From NCBI GenBank assembly GCA_002083525.1, contig LWDM01000077.1:1-39933 (forward strand): 39,933 bases of DNA, given 5' to 3'. The position numbers and the translations under genes are program-made. A model generated the notes under the pieces. That model was not told the DNA's origin, did not search any database, and saw nothing but the letters and a program-made list of their open reading frames with translations. This document shows positions 30,250 through 38,462 of this stretch, piece by piece. Position 1 is the first letter of the stretch; each line of letters starts with the position of its first letter. The DNA comes from Proteobacteria bacterium SG_bin9. Lineage in GTDB: Bacteria; Pseudomonadota; Alphaproteobacteria; Rhizobiales; Xanthobacteraceae.

Positions 30250-31254
30250 TCAAGGCGCTACAAGCAGCACGATTTTGCCAACATGATGGCTGGTTTCCAT
30301 ACGGGCGTGGGCCTCGGAGGCCTTCTCCAGCGGGAATTTGCTGTCGATCAAGGGCTTAACCTTGCCGGCACTCAGCAGCGGCAGCACTTTCGCCTCGATG
30401 GCAGCGACCATGGCGCCCTTGTCGGCGTTGGAGCGCGGACGCAGCGTCGAGCCGGTGTGGTGCAGCCGCTTCATCATCACCTTGCGGAAATCGACGTTGG
30501 CCTTGGGGCCGTTCAGGAAGGCGATCTGCACGATGCGGCCTTCGACGGCGGCGGCATCGTAGTTCTTCTCGATGTAATCGCCGCCGACCATGTCGAGAAT
30601 GACGTCGGCGCCCTTGCCGCCGGTCGCCGCCATCGTCTCCTTCACCCAGTCGTCGGTCTTGTAGTTGATCGCCTTGTCGACGCCGAGCTTGAGACAGGCA
30701 TCGATCTTGTCCTGCGAACCCACGGTCGTAAGCACCTTCGCGCCGAACGCCTTGCCGAGCTGGATCGCCATCGTGCCGATGCCGGATGAGCCGCCGTGAA
30801 TGAGCAGCGTCTCGCCGCTCTTCAACTGGCCGCGCTCGAACACGTTGTGCCACACCGTCATCAGCGTCTCCGGAATCGCGCCGGCCTCGATCATCGAGAA
30901 GCCCTGCGGAATCGGCATCGGATGCGATTCATGCGCCACGCAGTACTGGGCGTAGCCGCCGCCGGCGGTGAGCGTCATCACCTTGTCGCCGATCTTGAAG
31001 CGCTTCGCGTCCGCGCCCATCGCGACCACTTCACCGGCGATCTCGAGGCCCGGCAGATCGCTCGCGCCCGGAGGCACCGGATATTGGCCGAGCCGTTGCA
31101 TCACGTCGGGGCGATTGACGCCCGCGACCTCGACCTTGATCAGCACCTCGTTCGGACCGGGAACCGGCACGGGCCGCTCGATCGGGACCAGCACTTCGGG
31201 GCCGCCCGGTTTGGAAATGCCGACGGCTTTCATTTGCTGAGGCAGCGCGGTCAT
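30250..31254 (-). CDS. NAD(P)H quinone oxidoreductase (zinc-free MDR family)
   Basis: A 334-residue medium-chain dehydrogenase/reductase of the PIG3/QOR type. Features are VAGVNRPDVMQRLGQYPVPP, LPGLEIAGEVVAMG, the cofactor loop HGGSSGIGTMAIQLGKAFGA, INYKTDDWVKE and VILDMVGGDYIEKN; the zinc ligands of alcohol dehydrogenases are absent. It reduces quinones or reactive enones with NADPH. ATG at 31254 has a fair site (AAGAGACGCACC); an ATG at 31233 (MKAVGIS) is an alternative. Further upstream in-frame sequence is not conserved and runs toward the divergent DUF1192 gene. Confidence 0.9.
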   Translation of the reverse strand: MTALPQQMKAVGISKPGGPEVLVPIERPVPVPGPNEVLIKVEVAGVNRPDVMQRLGQYPVPPGASDLPGLEIAGEVVAMGADAKRFKIGDKVMTLTAGGGYAQYCVAHESHPMPIPQGFSMIEAGAIPETLMTVWHNVFERGQLKSGETLLIHGGSSGIGTMAIQLGKAFGAKVLTTVGSQDKIDACLKLGVDKAINYKTDDWVKETMAATGGKGADVILDMVGGDYIEKNYDAAAVEGRIVQIAFLNGPKANVDFRKVMMKRLHHTGSTLRPRSNADKGAMVAAIEAKVLPLLSAGKVKPLIDSKFPLEKASEAHARMETSHHVGKIVLLVAP

Positions 31255-31377
31255 GGTGCGTCTCTTGAGTTGTTCGAAGGATGGATCGGGAAGAGCTGCT
31301 GGTGTGTAGTCCATTTTCCGGTCGAGTGGAAAGCGGATCGCCGCTAAAATCGGGGATGTCCGATCAGGGAGGGATGC

Positions 31378-31569
31378 ATGGCGAACGATGACGACGACCG
31401 GCCGCGCCGCAAGGTGACGCACGAGATCGGCCAGGACCTGTCCGAATTGTCGGTCGAAGAGATCGGCGAACGCATCCTCTTGCTCAGCGGCGAGATTGAG
31501 CGATTGAAGATCGCCGAGACAAAGAAGCGGGCGACGCGCGATGCCGCGAGCAGCTTCTTCAAGTCCTGA
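31378..31569 (+). CDS. DUF1192 family protein
   Basis: A 63-residue cytoplasmic protein. The conserved core is LSVEEIGERILLLSGEIERL, a short amphipathic helix typical of DUF1192 in Hyphomicrobiales. The N-terminus is acidic and basic by turns (MANDDDDRPRRK). Function is unknown; a short coiled coil for protein contact is likely. ATG at 31378 follows GGGAGGGATGC. It lies 400 bases before rcdA on the same strand, with a terminator between. Confidence 0.85.
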   Translation: MANDDDDRPRRKVTHEIGQDLSELSVEEIGERILLLSGEIERLKIAETKKRATRDAASSFFKS

Positions 31570-31681
31570 ACGAGGGCAGCTGGCGCGTCCTGCAGCGGTT
31601 TCTGGGTGCCGTCAAAAGCAAACAAGTCCTCAACGGAAACGCTCATTTACGATCAATTAAGCCTTCTCGATTATGACTTGA

Positions 31682-31700
31682 GTGTCCAACGTTTGGACAC
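31682..31700. promoter_or_regulatory. 8+3+8 inverted repeat, operator-like
   Basis: GTGTCCAA and TTGGACAC flank CGT in perfect symmetry. Such spacing suits a dimeric regulator or a short hairpin. No known consensus is matched with confidence, and no start codon lies at normal distance downstream. Confidence 0.4.
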
Positions 31701-31750
31701 CGAGTGGCTCCTGTCACTCTGTTTGACGCCTCCCTGTTATAAACTTTCAA

Positions 31751-31778
31751 AGCCGCCGGAAACGGCGGCTCTTTTTTT
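31751..31778 (+). terminator. Strong rho-independent terminator
   Basis: AGCCGCCG-GAAA-CGGCGGCT is followed by CTTTTTTT. An 8-bp stem with a GAAA tetraloop and seven Ts makes this one of the clearest terminators in the window. It ends transcription from DUF1192 or from a small RNA in the gap. Confidence 0.92.
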
Positions 31779-31966
31779 ACGTTTTCGCGTCTATCTGCAT
31801 CCCGCGTTGTATTTTCGTCATTCACGCTGGACTGCAACATCCCGCTGGAAACCATATCGCCGCTTTGCCGGCCGCCCCGGCTGGACTCTCGGGCACTCTC
31901 GCGCAATGATTTGTTCATCATATCGAAGCTGCGGGCAGCCGCGGTGCGTAGCGTGAGGCGTTAACC

Positions 31967-32485
31967 ATGTCTGATCAGTCCCGCGGCGAAATCGGCCTCG
32001 TTCACTTCAGCGAACGGCTGACCAGTTCGGCGGCATTTGGAACGCTGTTTCGCGAAGGCATGGACCTCGTGGAAGAGACCGCCGCCTATCTCGATGGCGC
32101 CGGCCGCAAGGAAGCGAAGGCGCTCGATCGCGGCGTCAGCCTCACTTACGCGACCGAAAGCATGCGTCTCACCACGCGTCTGATGCAGCTCGCATCGTGG
32201 CTCTTGCTGCATCGTGCGGTTCGCGAAGGCGAGATGACACTGACGCAGGCCAATCGCGAGAAGACCAAGGTAAAGCTCACCGCGGCCGATCCGGGTCCGG
32301 TCGATCTGATTGAAAAGCTGCCGGAGCAGCTTCAGGATTTGATCGCGCGTTCGATGACGTTGCAGGCCAAGGTGCGCCGTCTCGATACCACCATGCATGC
32401 GCCCGCGCCGGCACAGCCGTCGATCGGCAATCCGCTGGTGCCGCAGCTCAACCGTCTCAAGGCGGCGTTCGAACGTCAGGGCTGA
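31967..32485 (+). CDS. rcdA: RcdA-type regulator of CtrA degradation (DUF1465)
   Basis: A 172-residue helical protein of DUF1465, the family of Caulobacter RcdA. In Caulobacter, RcdA is an adaptor that helps ClpXP destroy the cell-cycle regulator CtrA and other substrates. Typical segments are LVHFSERLTSSAAFGTLFRE, GMDLVEETAAYLDGAGR and TYATESMRLTTRLMQLASWL. The C-terminal tail (residues 140-172) is Pro/Ala-rich and flexible, as expected for the adaptor. ATG at 31967 follows GTGAGGCGTTAACC. A shared terminator separates it from rpmE. Confidence 0.87.
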   Translation: MSDQSRGEIGLVHFSERLTSSAAFGTLFREGMDLVEETAAYLDGAGRKEAKALDRGVSLTYATESMRLTTRLMQLASWLLLHRAVREGEMTLTQANREKTKVKLTAADPGPVDLIEKLPEQLQDLIARSMTLQAKVRRLDTTMHAPAPAQPSIGNPLVPQLNRLKAAFERQG

Positions 32486-32520
32486 TCGGACAAAACATCC
32501 GCGCGTCACCGCGCAAACAA

Positions 32521-32549
32521 AAAACGCCCCGCTCGAAGCGGGGCGTTTT
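32521..32549. terminator. Bidirectional terminator between rcdA and rpmE
   Basis: AAAACGCCCCGC and GCGGGGCGTTTT form a perfect 12-bp stem with a TCGAA loop and A/T flanks on both sides. It serves both convergent genes. Confidence 0.92.
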
Positions 32550-32583
32550 GCGTTTGAGCCTCTTGGGAGCCGCGAGTTGCGGA

Positions 32584-32811
32584 TCAATCCTTCTTGAGGA
32601 AGCCCGAAAACTTCTTCTGGAAGCGCGAAACACGGCCGCCGCGATCGAGGATCTGCTGGGTGCCGCCGGTCCAGGCCGGGTGCGACTTCGAGTCGATGTC
32701 GAGGTTCAGCGTGTCGCCTTCCTTGCCCCAGGTGGAGCGGGTCAGGTACTCGGTGCCGTCGGTCATGACGACCTTAATCGTATGATAATTCGGGTGAATT
32801 TCAGGTTTCAT
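32584..32811 (-). CDS. rpmE: 50S ribosomal protein L31
   Basis: A 75-residue L31, complete (MKPEIHPNYHTIKVVMTDGT to the end KKFSGFLKKD). It is the zinc-free form: the four cysteines of the zinc-ribbon type are absent, which is normal in this order. It sits at the 30S-50S interface. The ATG at 32811 follows AAGGTGTTTCC; upstream in-frame sequence is non-conserved. Confidence 0.95.
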   Translation of the reverse strand: MKPEIHPNYHTIKVVMTDGTEYLTRSTWGKEGDTLNLDIDSKSHPAWTGGTQQILDRGGRVSRFQKKFSGFLKKD

Positions 32812-32986
32812 GGAAACACCTTCAGGCCGGCTCGCGCCGCGAAAACCGCCAAATTGGGGGAATTTGGCCGGTCTATAACGCACCGACGCCCGGGATACAA
32901 GGCGTTACAGGATTTTCTGGCGGCCCACGATTGCCAGCGCCCGGCCCGGGTCATAAGGGAAGCGGGCGCAGAGCTGAAGGATGACG

Positions 32987-34849
32987 ATGAACCGCGTGGA
33001 GAGGCTGGACGGCGAGGAGAGGGGAGCGGCCCCGGTGCCGCCGCATGCGACGCCGGCAATCGCCGGCCTCGCCGCGAGCGACCGCGCGCGCGACGACCAG
33101 CGCTCCGGCCGCAAGCGGCTGCGTCCGTTGCTCGGGCTGCTGCCCTACCTCCTCAACTATCGCGGCCGTGCGCTGCTGGCGCTCGTCGCGCTCGTCGTTG
33201 CGGCGGTGACGACGCTGGTCGTGCCGGTTGCCGTGCGCCGGATGATCGACCTCGGCTTCAGCCCCGAGGGCATCGTGCTGGTGAACAGCTATTTCAGCGT
33301 GATGCTCGCGGTGGTCGCGGTGCTCGCGTTCGCAAGCGCACTTCGCTACTACCTGGTGATGACGATCGGCGAGCGCATCGTCGCCGACTTGCGCCGCGAT
33401 GTCTTCGCGCATCTGACGACGCTCTCGCCGGCCTTCTTCGACGCCGCGCGCAGCGGCGAACTGGTGTCGCGGTTGACCGCCGACACAACGCAGATCAAGT
33501 CGGCCGCCGGCGCTTCGGTGTCGGTGGCGCTGCGTAACTTCGTCCTGTTTCTCGGCGCGACCGCGATGATGGTGGTGACGAGCCCTCGCTTGTCGGGCTT
33601 TGTGCTCGTTGCCATTCCGCTGATCGTGTTGCCGCTGATCGCCTTCGGCCGCTGGGTGCGCCGTCTGTCGCGCGGTGCACAGGATACGCTCGCCGATGCA
33701 TCCGCCTACGCATCCGAACTGATCGGCGCGATGCGCAGCGTTCAGGCGTTCACCAACGAACGGCTGGCGACCGCACGCTACGGCAACGAGGTCGAGCGCG
33801 CGTACGACGCCGCGCAGGGCTCGATCCGCGCCCGCGGTTTTCTGACCGCGGTGATTATTTTCATCGTTTTTGCGAGCGTCGTAGGGATCCTGTGGATCGG
33901 CTCCTACGACGTGCTCACCGGCCAGATGTCGGCGGGCCGTCTCGGCCAGTTCATTCTCTATGCGGTGTTTGCGGCTGCCGCGCTCGGCCAGCTGAGCGAA
34001 GTCTGGGGCGAACTGTCGGCGGCGTCCGGCGCGGCCGAGCGCTTGTTTGAAATCCTGCAAGTGAAGCCAGAGATCGCGGCACCTGCGTCGCCGCGCGCAT
34101 TGCCGAAGCCGCCGCGCGGCGACGTCGAGTTGCGCGATGCGCGCTTCGCCTATCCGGCGCGGCCGCAGACAGCAGCCATCGACGGTGTCTCGTTCACGGT
34201 GAGGGCGGGTGAGAAGGTTGCGATCGTCGGTCCCTCCGGCGCCGGCAAGAGCACGCTGTTTCATCTGCTGCTGCGTTACTACGATCCGGCGAGCGGCACG
34301 GTCGCGGTCGATGGCGTGCCGGTGCGCGACGCCGATCCGCGCGACGTGCGGTCGCGCATTGCGCTGGTGCCGCAGGACGCTGTGGTGTTCGCGGCAAGTG
34401 CGCGCGACAACATCCGCTTCGGACGTCTCGATGCGTCCGATGCCGAGGTCGAGAAGGCGGCACAGCTCGCGCACGCGACCGAGTTCATCGCACGGCTCCC
34501 GCAGGGCTTCGAGACCCAGCTTGGCGAGCGTGGCGTGACGCTCTCCGGCGGGCAACGTCAACGTATTGCGATCGCGCGTGCGATTCTGCGCGATGCGCCG
34601 CTACTCTTGCTGGACGAGGCAACGTCATCGCTGGATGCGGAGAGCGAAACGCTGGTGCAGACGGCGCTGGAAGAATTGATGCGTCACCGCACCACGCTCG
34701 TGATTGCGCACCGTCTTGCCACGGTTCTCTCCTGCGACCGCATTCTCGTCATGGAGCAGGGCAAGATCGTCGAGGAAGGAACGCACGCGTCGCTCGTCGC
34801 CGCGAACGGTCTGTACGCGCGGCTGGCGAAACTGCAGTTCCACGCCTGA
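32987..34849 (+). CDS. ABC exporter with fused permease and ATPase (MsbA-like)
   Basis: A 620-residue half-transporter that works as a dimer. Six membrane helices (about 45-320) begin with LRPLLGLLPYLLNYRGRALL. The ATPase (about 360-615) has Walker A GPSGAGKST, the Q-loop VPQDAV, signature LSGGQRQRIAIARAI, Walker B LLLLDEATSSLD and the switch IAHRLAT. The family exports lipids, lipid A precursors or peptides; the substrate is unknown. ATG at 32987 has AAGGA at proper spacing; an ATG two codons earlier sits directly on that site. The N-terminal 40 residues are polar and variable. The gene is convergent with the SnoaL-like gene. Confidence 0.92.
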   Translation: MNRVERLDGEERGAAPVPPHATPAIAGLAASDRARDDQRSGRKRLRPLLGLLPYLLNYRGRALLALVALVVAAVTTLVVPVAVRRMIDLGFSPEGIVLVNSYFSVMLAVVAVLAFASALRYYLVMTIGERIVADLRRDVFAHLTTLSPAFFDAARSGELVSRLTADTTQIKSAAGASVSVALRNFVLFLGATAMMVVTSPRLSGFVLVAIPLIVLPLIAFGRWVRRLSRGAQDTLADASAYASELIGAMRSVQAFTNERLATARYGNEVERAYDAAQGSIRARGFLTAVIIFIVFASVVGILWIGSYDVLTGQMSAGRLGQFILYAVFAAAALGQLSEVWGELSAASGAAERLFEILQVKPEIAAPASPRALPKPPRGDVELRDARFAYPARPQTAAIDGVSFTVRAGEKVAIVGPSGAGKSTLFHLLLRYYDPASGTVAVDGVPVRDADPRDVRSRIALVPQDAVVFAASARDNIRFGRLDASDAEVEKAAQLAHATEFIARLPQGFETQLGERGVTLSGGQRQRIAIARAILRDAPLLLLDEATSSLDAESETLVQTALEELMRHRTTLVIAHRLATVLSCDRILVMEQGKIVEEGTHASLVAANGLYARLAKLQFHA

Positions 34850-34850
34850 G

Positions 34851-35261
34851 TTAGTCGGCGAGGAAAGAGTCCACCAGCGCCCGGTCGCCGTCATAGACCC
34901 AGCACTCGTACAGCTTCTCGTCCTTGATCGTGTAGACCAGCACGCGTTCGAGCTCGGCCTTGCGGCCGTCCCGTTCGAACGACTCGCGGGCGATGATCGT
35001 GGCGCGCTCCGGCCCCGCCATCACGTCGACAATGCCGAGCAGCTTGCGACCGGTGCGCTGGCTAAACTTCGCCAGCGTCGTCAGCGCCGCCGCCTTGCCG
35101 ACGTGATCGCCCGTGAATGGGTTGTTGCCGAAGTAGTGCAGCGTGAAATCCGGATGGTAGCAATCGGAGAGCGCTGCGCGGTCGCCGGCGAGCCAGGCCG
35201 CGCGGTAACGTTCGGCGACCGCGAGGTTTGTCGCTTGCCGGTTTGACATATCGTCGCTCAT
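34851..35261 (-). CDS. SnoaL-like / nuclear transport factor 2-fold protein
   Basis: A 136-residue single-domain protein with the NTF2-like pattern: NLAVAERYRAAWLAGDRAAL, HPDFTLHYFGNNPFTGDHVG, VYTIKDEKLYECWVYDGDRA. The fold is used by ketosteroid isomerases, SnoaL cyclases and dehydratases, and also by non-enzymatic ligand binders, so no reaction can be assigned. ATG at 35261 has GGGGAC upstream; an ATG at 35249 is possible. It ends two bases past the ABC exporter stop. Confidence 0.8.
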   Translation of the reverse strand: MSDDMSNRQATNLAVAERYRAAWLAGDRAALSDCYHPDFTLHYFGNNPFTGDHVGKAAALTTLAKFSQRTGRKLLGIVDVMAGPERATIIARESFERDGRKAELERVLVYTIKDEKLYECWVYDGDRALVDSFLAD

Positions 35262-35357
35262 GTCGCTGTCCCCATTGTCGCAACCGCTCTCATGCGGCGC
35301 GTGAAGTGAGCAATAAACCAGCCGGACGCGCGAATCTGTCAGCAGGCGTTGAAGGCT

Positions 35358-36392
35358 TTATCGCTCGGTCAGCTTCAGCTCGATACGGCGGTTGCGGCGA
35401 TAAGCATCATCGTTGGTCGCCGGATCGAGCGGCTGGAATTCGGCGAAGCCGGCCGCCACGAGACGCTGCGGCGAGACGCCGAGCGACACCAGATACTGCA
35501 CCACCGAGATCGCACGTGCCGACGACAGCTCCCAGTTGGTCTTGAACTGCGGGCTGTTATTCATCGGACGCACGTCGGTGTGACCATCGACCCGCAATAC
35601 CCAGGCGATTTCGTTCGGGATCTTCTTGTCGAGTTCGGTGAGCGCGGCGGCCAACTTGTCCAGCTCGGCGCGGCCTTCCGGCAGGAGATCGGCCTTGCCG
35701 GTGTCGAAGAACACTTCCGACTGGAAGACGAAGCGGTCGCCGACAATGCGGATGTCGGGCCGATTGCCGAGGATTGCGCGCAGGCGGCCGAAGAATTCCG
35801 AGCGATAGCGCGACAGCTCCTGCACGCGCTGGGCCAGCGCCACGTTGAGGCGCGAGCCGAGATCGGCGATGCGGCTTTGCGATTCCTTGTCGCGCTTTTC
35901 CGATGCATCCAGCGCTTCTTCGAGTGCGGCAAGCTGCCGCCGCAGCGCGCTGATCTGCTGGTTCAGCACCTCGATCTGCGCCAGCGAGCGCGCCGAAATC
36001 GATTTCTCGGAATCGAGCGCTTTGCCGAGTTCGTTGAGGCGCCCGGTTTCGTTGCCGCTCGCTGCCGCCGCGATGCCGTCATAGAGCGACTTCGCTCGAT
36101 CACGTTCAGTTTCCGCTGCCGCGAGGCCGGCGCGCAACTGCGACACCTGATCGTCGAGGTTCAGCTTGCCAAGTTTTTCCAGCGACAGAAGATCGTTGAG
36201 CTGGGCGATCTGCGCGTTCAGCCGCTCCAGCGCCTTGTCTTTTCCGGAGACTTCCTGCGTCAGATAGAATTGCACGACGCCGAAGATCGACAGCAGGAAG
36301 ACGATGGCGAGGATCAAGGTCGACAGCGCGTCGACGAATCCGGGCCAATAGTCAAAACCGCGATCGTTGCGCCGTCCACGAGCGAGGGGCAT
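35358..36392 (-). CDS. MotB-like OmpA-domain protein with long coiled-coil stalk
   Basis: A 344-residue inner-membrane protein. One N-terminal membrane helix (about 19-44) contains FVDALSTLILAIVFLL; its Asp21 is placed like the ion-binding Asp of MotB. Residues 47-205 form a long heptad-rich coiled coil. An OmpA-like peptidoglycan-binding domain follows (215-344, with VFFDTGKADLLPEG, VDGHTDVRPM and the conserved Arg of YRRNRRIEL). It presumably anchors an ion-driven motor or force transducer to the cell wall. It is the second gene after a MotA-like partner, with a gap of nine bases. No flagellar genes are nearby, so a non-flagellar role is likely. Confidence 0.83.
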   Translation of the reverse strand: MPLARGRRNDRGFDYWPGFVDALSTLILAIVFLLSIFGVVQFYLTQEVSGKDKALERLNAQIAQLNDLLSLEKLGKLNLDDQVSQLRAGLAAAETERDRAKSLYDGIAAAASGNETGRLNELGKALDSEKSISARSLAQIEVLNQQISALRRQLAALEEALDASEKRDKESQSRIADLGSRLNVALAQRVQELSRYRSEFFGRLRAILGNRPDIRIVGDRFVFQSEVFFDTGKADLLPEGRAELDKLAAALTELDKKIPNEIAWVLRVDGHTDVRPMNNSPQFKTNWELSSARAISVVQYLVSLGVSPQRLVAAGFAEFQPLDPATNDDAYRRNRRIELKLTER

Positions 36393-36401
36393 CGGGCTTT
36401 C

Positions 36402-37430
36402 TCAGTTCTTCTGCGTTTCGCGGGCGAGCCGCTCCAGGAGCTTCTTGATCTCGCGACCCTGTTCGCCCTGACCGTCCGCCCATTCGCGGATCATCTGTTG
36501 CTCGCTGCGCATATGCTGGACGAGGCCTTGGATGGCTTCGGCGAGACTCGCCATGGCGCTGCTGGTTGCGGTTGACGAGCCCATCTGCTCGACGGTCACC
36601 CGCAGCTTGTCCAGTGCCGTGCGCATCTCGGCCGAGTTGTTGCCGGCCGCAGCCACGCCGCCCGCGTCGCTCGTATATTCGCGCACGGTCGAGGCGAGCC
36701 AGTCTTCGAGATCGGTATAGAAACGGTTCTGCGCGCCGCTCGACTGCAGGTCGAGGAAACCGAGCACCAGCGATCCGGCGAGACCGAACAGCGATGACGA
36801 GAACGAGATGCCCATGCCGGCCAGTGGCGCGGCGAGGCCGTCCTTCAGCGTCTCGAGCACCGATCCCGCGTCGCCGCCGACCTTCAGGCCCTCGATGACC
36901 TTGCCGACCGAGCCGACCGTTTCGATCAAACCCCAGAACGTGCCGAGCAGGCCGAGAAACACCAGCAGGCCGGTCATGTAACGCGAGATGTCGCGCGCTT
37001 CGTCGAGGCGGGTGGCGATCGAGTCGAGCAGATGCCGCATGGTCTGCTGCGAAATCGACATACGGCCGACGCGATCGCCGAGGATCGCAGCCATCGGCGC
37101 CAGCAATGTCGGCCGGCGATCGACCGAGAGACCGGGATCGGCGATGCGGAAGCTGTTGACCCAGCGCACCTCGGGATAGAGGCGGATCACCTGCCGGAAT
37201 GAGAGCAGGATGCCGATGGCGAGCACCGCGAAGATCAGCGCATTGAGCCCGGGGTTGGCGAGGAAGGCGGAAAGGATCTGCTTGTAGAGAACGGTGACGA
37301 TCAGTCCGCACAGGATCAAAAACACCATCATCCGCACCAAAAAGATGCGGGGTGAGGAGAGTTTGGTCAGCTCCAGCTCCAGCTCCATCGCCGAGCGGGG
37401 AGAGGGCTGTGAGGGTGCGGTCTGCGCCAT
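36402..37430 (-). CDS. MotA/TolQ/ExbB-type proton-channel protein
   Basis: A 342-residue membrane protein with four hydrophobic segments (about 28-52, 62-82, 151-172 and 200-227). The third and fourth carry the MotA/ExbB pattern: GLLVFLGLLGTFWGLIETVG and PLAGMGISFSSSLFGLAGSL. A C-terminal helical tail (230-342) is cytoplasmic and unlike TolQ or ExbB. With the downstream MotB-like protein it should form an ion-driven stator-like complex. The role of this pair in Hyphomicrobiales is not known to me. ATG at 37430; a MAMELELELTK-type alternative start is not needed. Confidence 0.83.
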   Translation of the reverse strand: MAQTAPSQPSPRSAMELELELTKLSSPRIFLVRMMVFLILCGLIVTVLYKQILSAFLANPGLNALIFAVLAIGILLSFRQVIRLYPEVRWVNSFRIADPGLSVDRRPTLLAPMAAILGDRVGRMSISQQTMRHLLDSIATRLDEARDISRYMTGLLVFLGLLGTFWGLIETVGSVGKVIEGLKVGGDAGSVLETLKDGLAAPLAGMGISFSSSLFGLAGSLVLGFLDLQSSGAQNRFYTDLEDWLASTVREYTSDAGGVAAAGNNSAEMRTALDKLRVTVEQMGSSTATSSAMASLAEAIQGLVQHMRSEQQMIREWADGQGEQGREIKKLLERLARETQKN

Positions 37431-37640
37431 TACCGATTTGCCGTTCTTTCGCGGAAGCCTTCACCACACTATGGCACAGAGCCTGCTGGAAAAAAGACGA
37501 ATAGCTCGCCGTTTAAGTCACGTTCGGGGAACCTTTGCGGGGTTTGGCCGTATCCTGAAACCACATTGGAACCAGGTCGTAGTTGGATGCGGCGGCGATG
37601 CGCCGCAAGTCATTGATCCTGTTCATTCTATGAGCTGTCC

Positions 37641-38462
37641 ATGTTAATGCAACTTCTTGTCGCACTGGTCGCCATCGCGGCATCGCTGGCCGTCCTGATG
37701 GCGGGCGCGTGGGTGATCCAGCAGCGCACCGGAAATTCCGGCTGGGTCGACACGATTTGGACCTTTTCGCTCGGCCTCGTCGGCGCCGGCAGCGCGCTGT
37801 GGCCGATCGTGGGCGCTGCGCCGAACGCGCGGCAATGGCTGGTCGCGGTGCTGGTGGCGATCTGGTCGATCCGGCTCGGTTCTCACATCGCGATCCGCTC
37901 CGCCGGCATTCACGACGATCCGCGCTACGCCGAATATTCGCGGCAGTGGGGCGCGGATGCGCCACGCAAGATGTTTATCTTCCTTCAGAACCAGGCGCTC
38001 GGCACGGTGCCGCTGGTGTTCTCGATCTTCATTGCCGCGCGTTATCCGCTGGAAACGCTGCGCGTGCAGGACTATCTCGGCGTGCTGATCCTGCTGATCG
38101 GCATCGTCGGCGAGGCGGTTTCCGACGCGCAGCTGAAGCGCTTCCGTACCGATCCCGCCAACAAGGGGAAGGTCTGCGACATCGGTCTGTGGAAGCTGTC
38201 GCGGCACCCGAACTATTTCTTCGAGTGGTTCGGCTGGTTGGCCTATCCGGTGATCGCGATTTCGCTGAATTATCCGCTTCAGTATCCTTGGGGCTTTGCC
38301 GCATTGCTGGCGCCGCTCTTCATGTACTGGATCCTGGTGTACGTCACCGGCATCCCGCCGCTGGAAGAGCAGATGCAGCGCTCGCGCGGCGACGCCTATC
38401 GCGCCTACCAAGCGCGCACCAGCAAGTTCTTCCCGTTGCCGCCGAAAGCCGAGGCCGCATGA
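37641..38462 (+). CDS. DUF1295 membrane protein (steroid 5-alpha-reductase-like)
   Basis: A 273-residue inner-membrane protein with about six to seven helices. The conserved C-terminal part (LWKLSRHPNYFFEWFGWLAY, VTGIPPLEEQMQ, YRAYQARTSKFFPLPPK) is the DUF1295 signature, related to the NADPH-binding region of steroid reductases and isoprenylcysteine methyltransferases. It probably acts on a membrane lipid. Its stop overlaps the start of the following methyltransferase by four bases (ATGA), so the two enzymes are coupled and likely act on the same lipid. The ATG at 37641 has only a weak site; ATG at 37647 is an alternative. Confidence 0.88.
   Translation: MLMQLLVALVAIAASLAVLMAGAWVIQQRTGNSGWVDTIWTFSLGLVGAGSALWPIVGAAPNARQWLVAVLVAIWSIRLGSHIAIRSAGIHDDPRYAEYSRQWGADAPRKMFIFLQNQALGTVPLVFSIFIAARYPLETLRVQDYLGVLILLIGIVGEAVSDAQLKRFRTDPANKGKVCDIGLWKLSRHPNYFFEWFGWLAYPVIAISLNYPLQYPWGFAALLAPLFMYWILVYVTGIPPLEEQMQRSRGDAYRAYQARTSKFFPLPPKAEAA

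Larger units (their letters stand above)
31570..31966 (+). other. Intergenic region with an inverted repeat and terminator; possible small RNA
   Basis: Nearly 400 bases between the DUF1192 gene and rcdA show no supported gene; short frames lack family features or ribosome sites. It contains a perfect palindrome GTGTCCAA-CGT-TTGGACAC at 31682-31700 and a strong terminator at 31751-31778, followed by about 190 bases of presumed rcdA promoter. The terminator is 180 bases after the DUF1192 stop, which leaves room for a long 3' UTR or a small RNA. Confidence 0.45.

Noticed and set aside
32951..34561. A 536-codon open frame antisense to the ABC exporter
   Set aside because: No domain is seen; the opposite strand has complete Walker and signature motifs.
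35358..37430. Zorya anti-phage system
   Set aside because: The MotA/MotB-like pair recalls ZorA/ZorB, but there is no ZorC, ZorD helicase or ZorE nuclease beside it, and the MotA-like tail is far shorter than that of ZorA. Neighbours are housekeeping or lipid genes.
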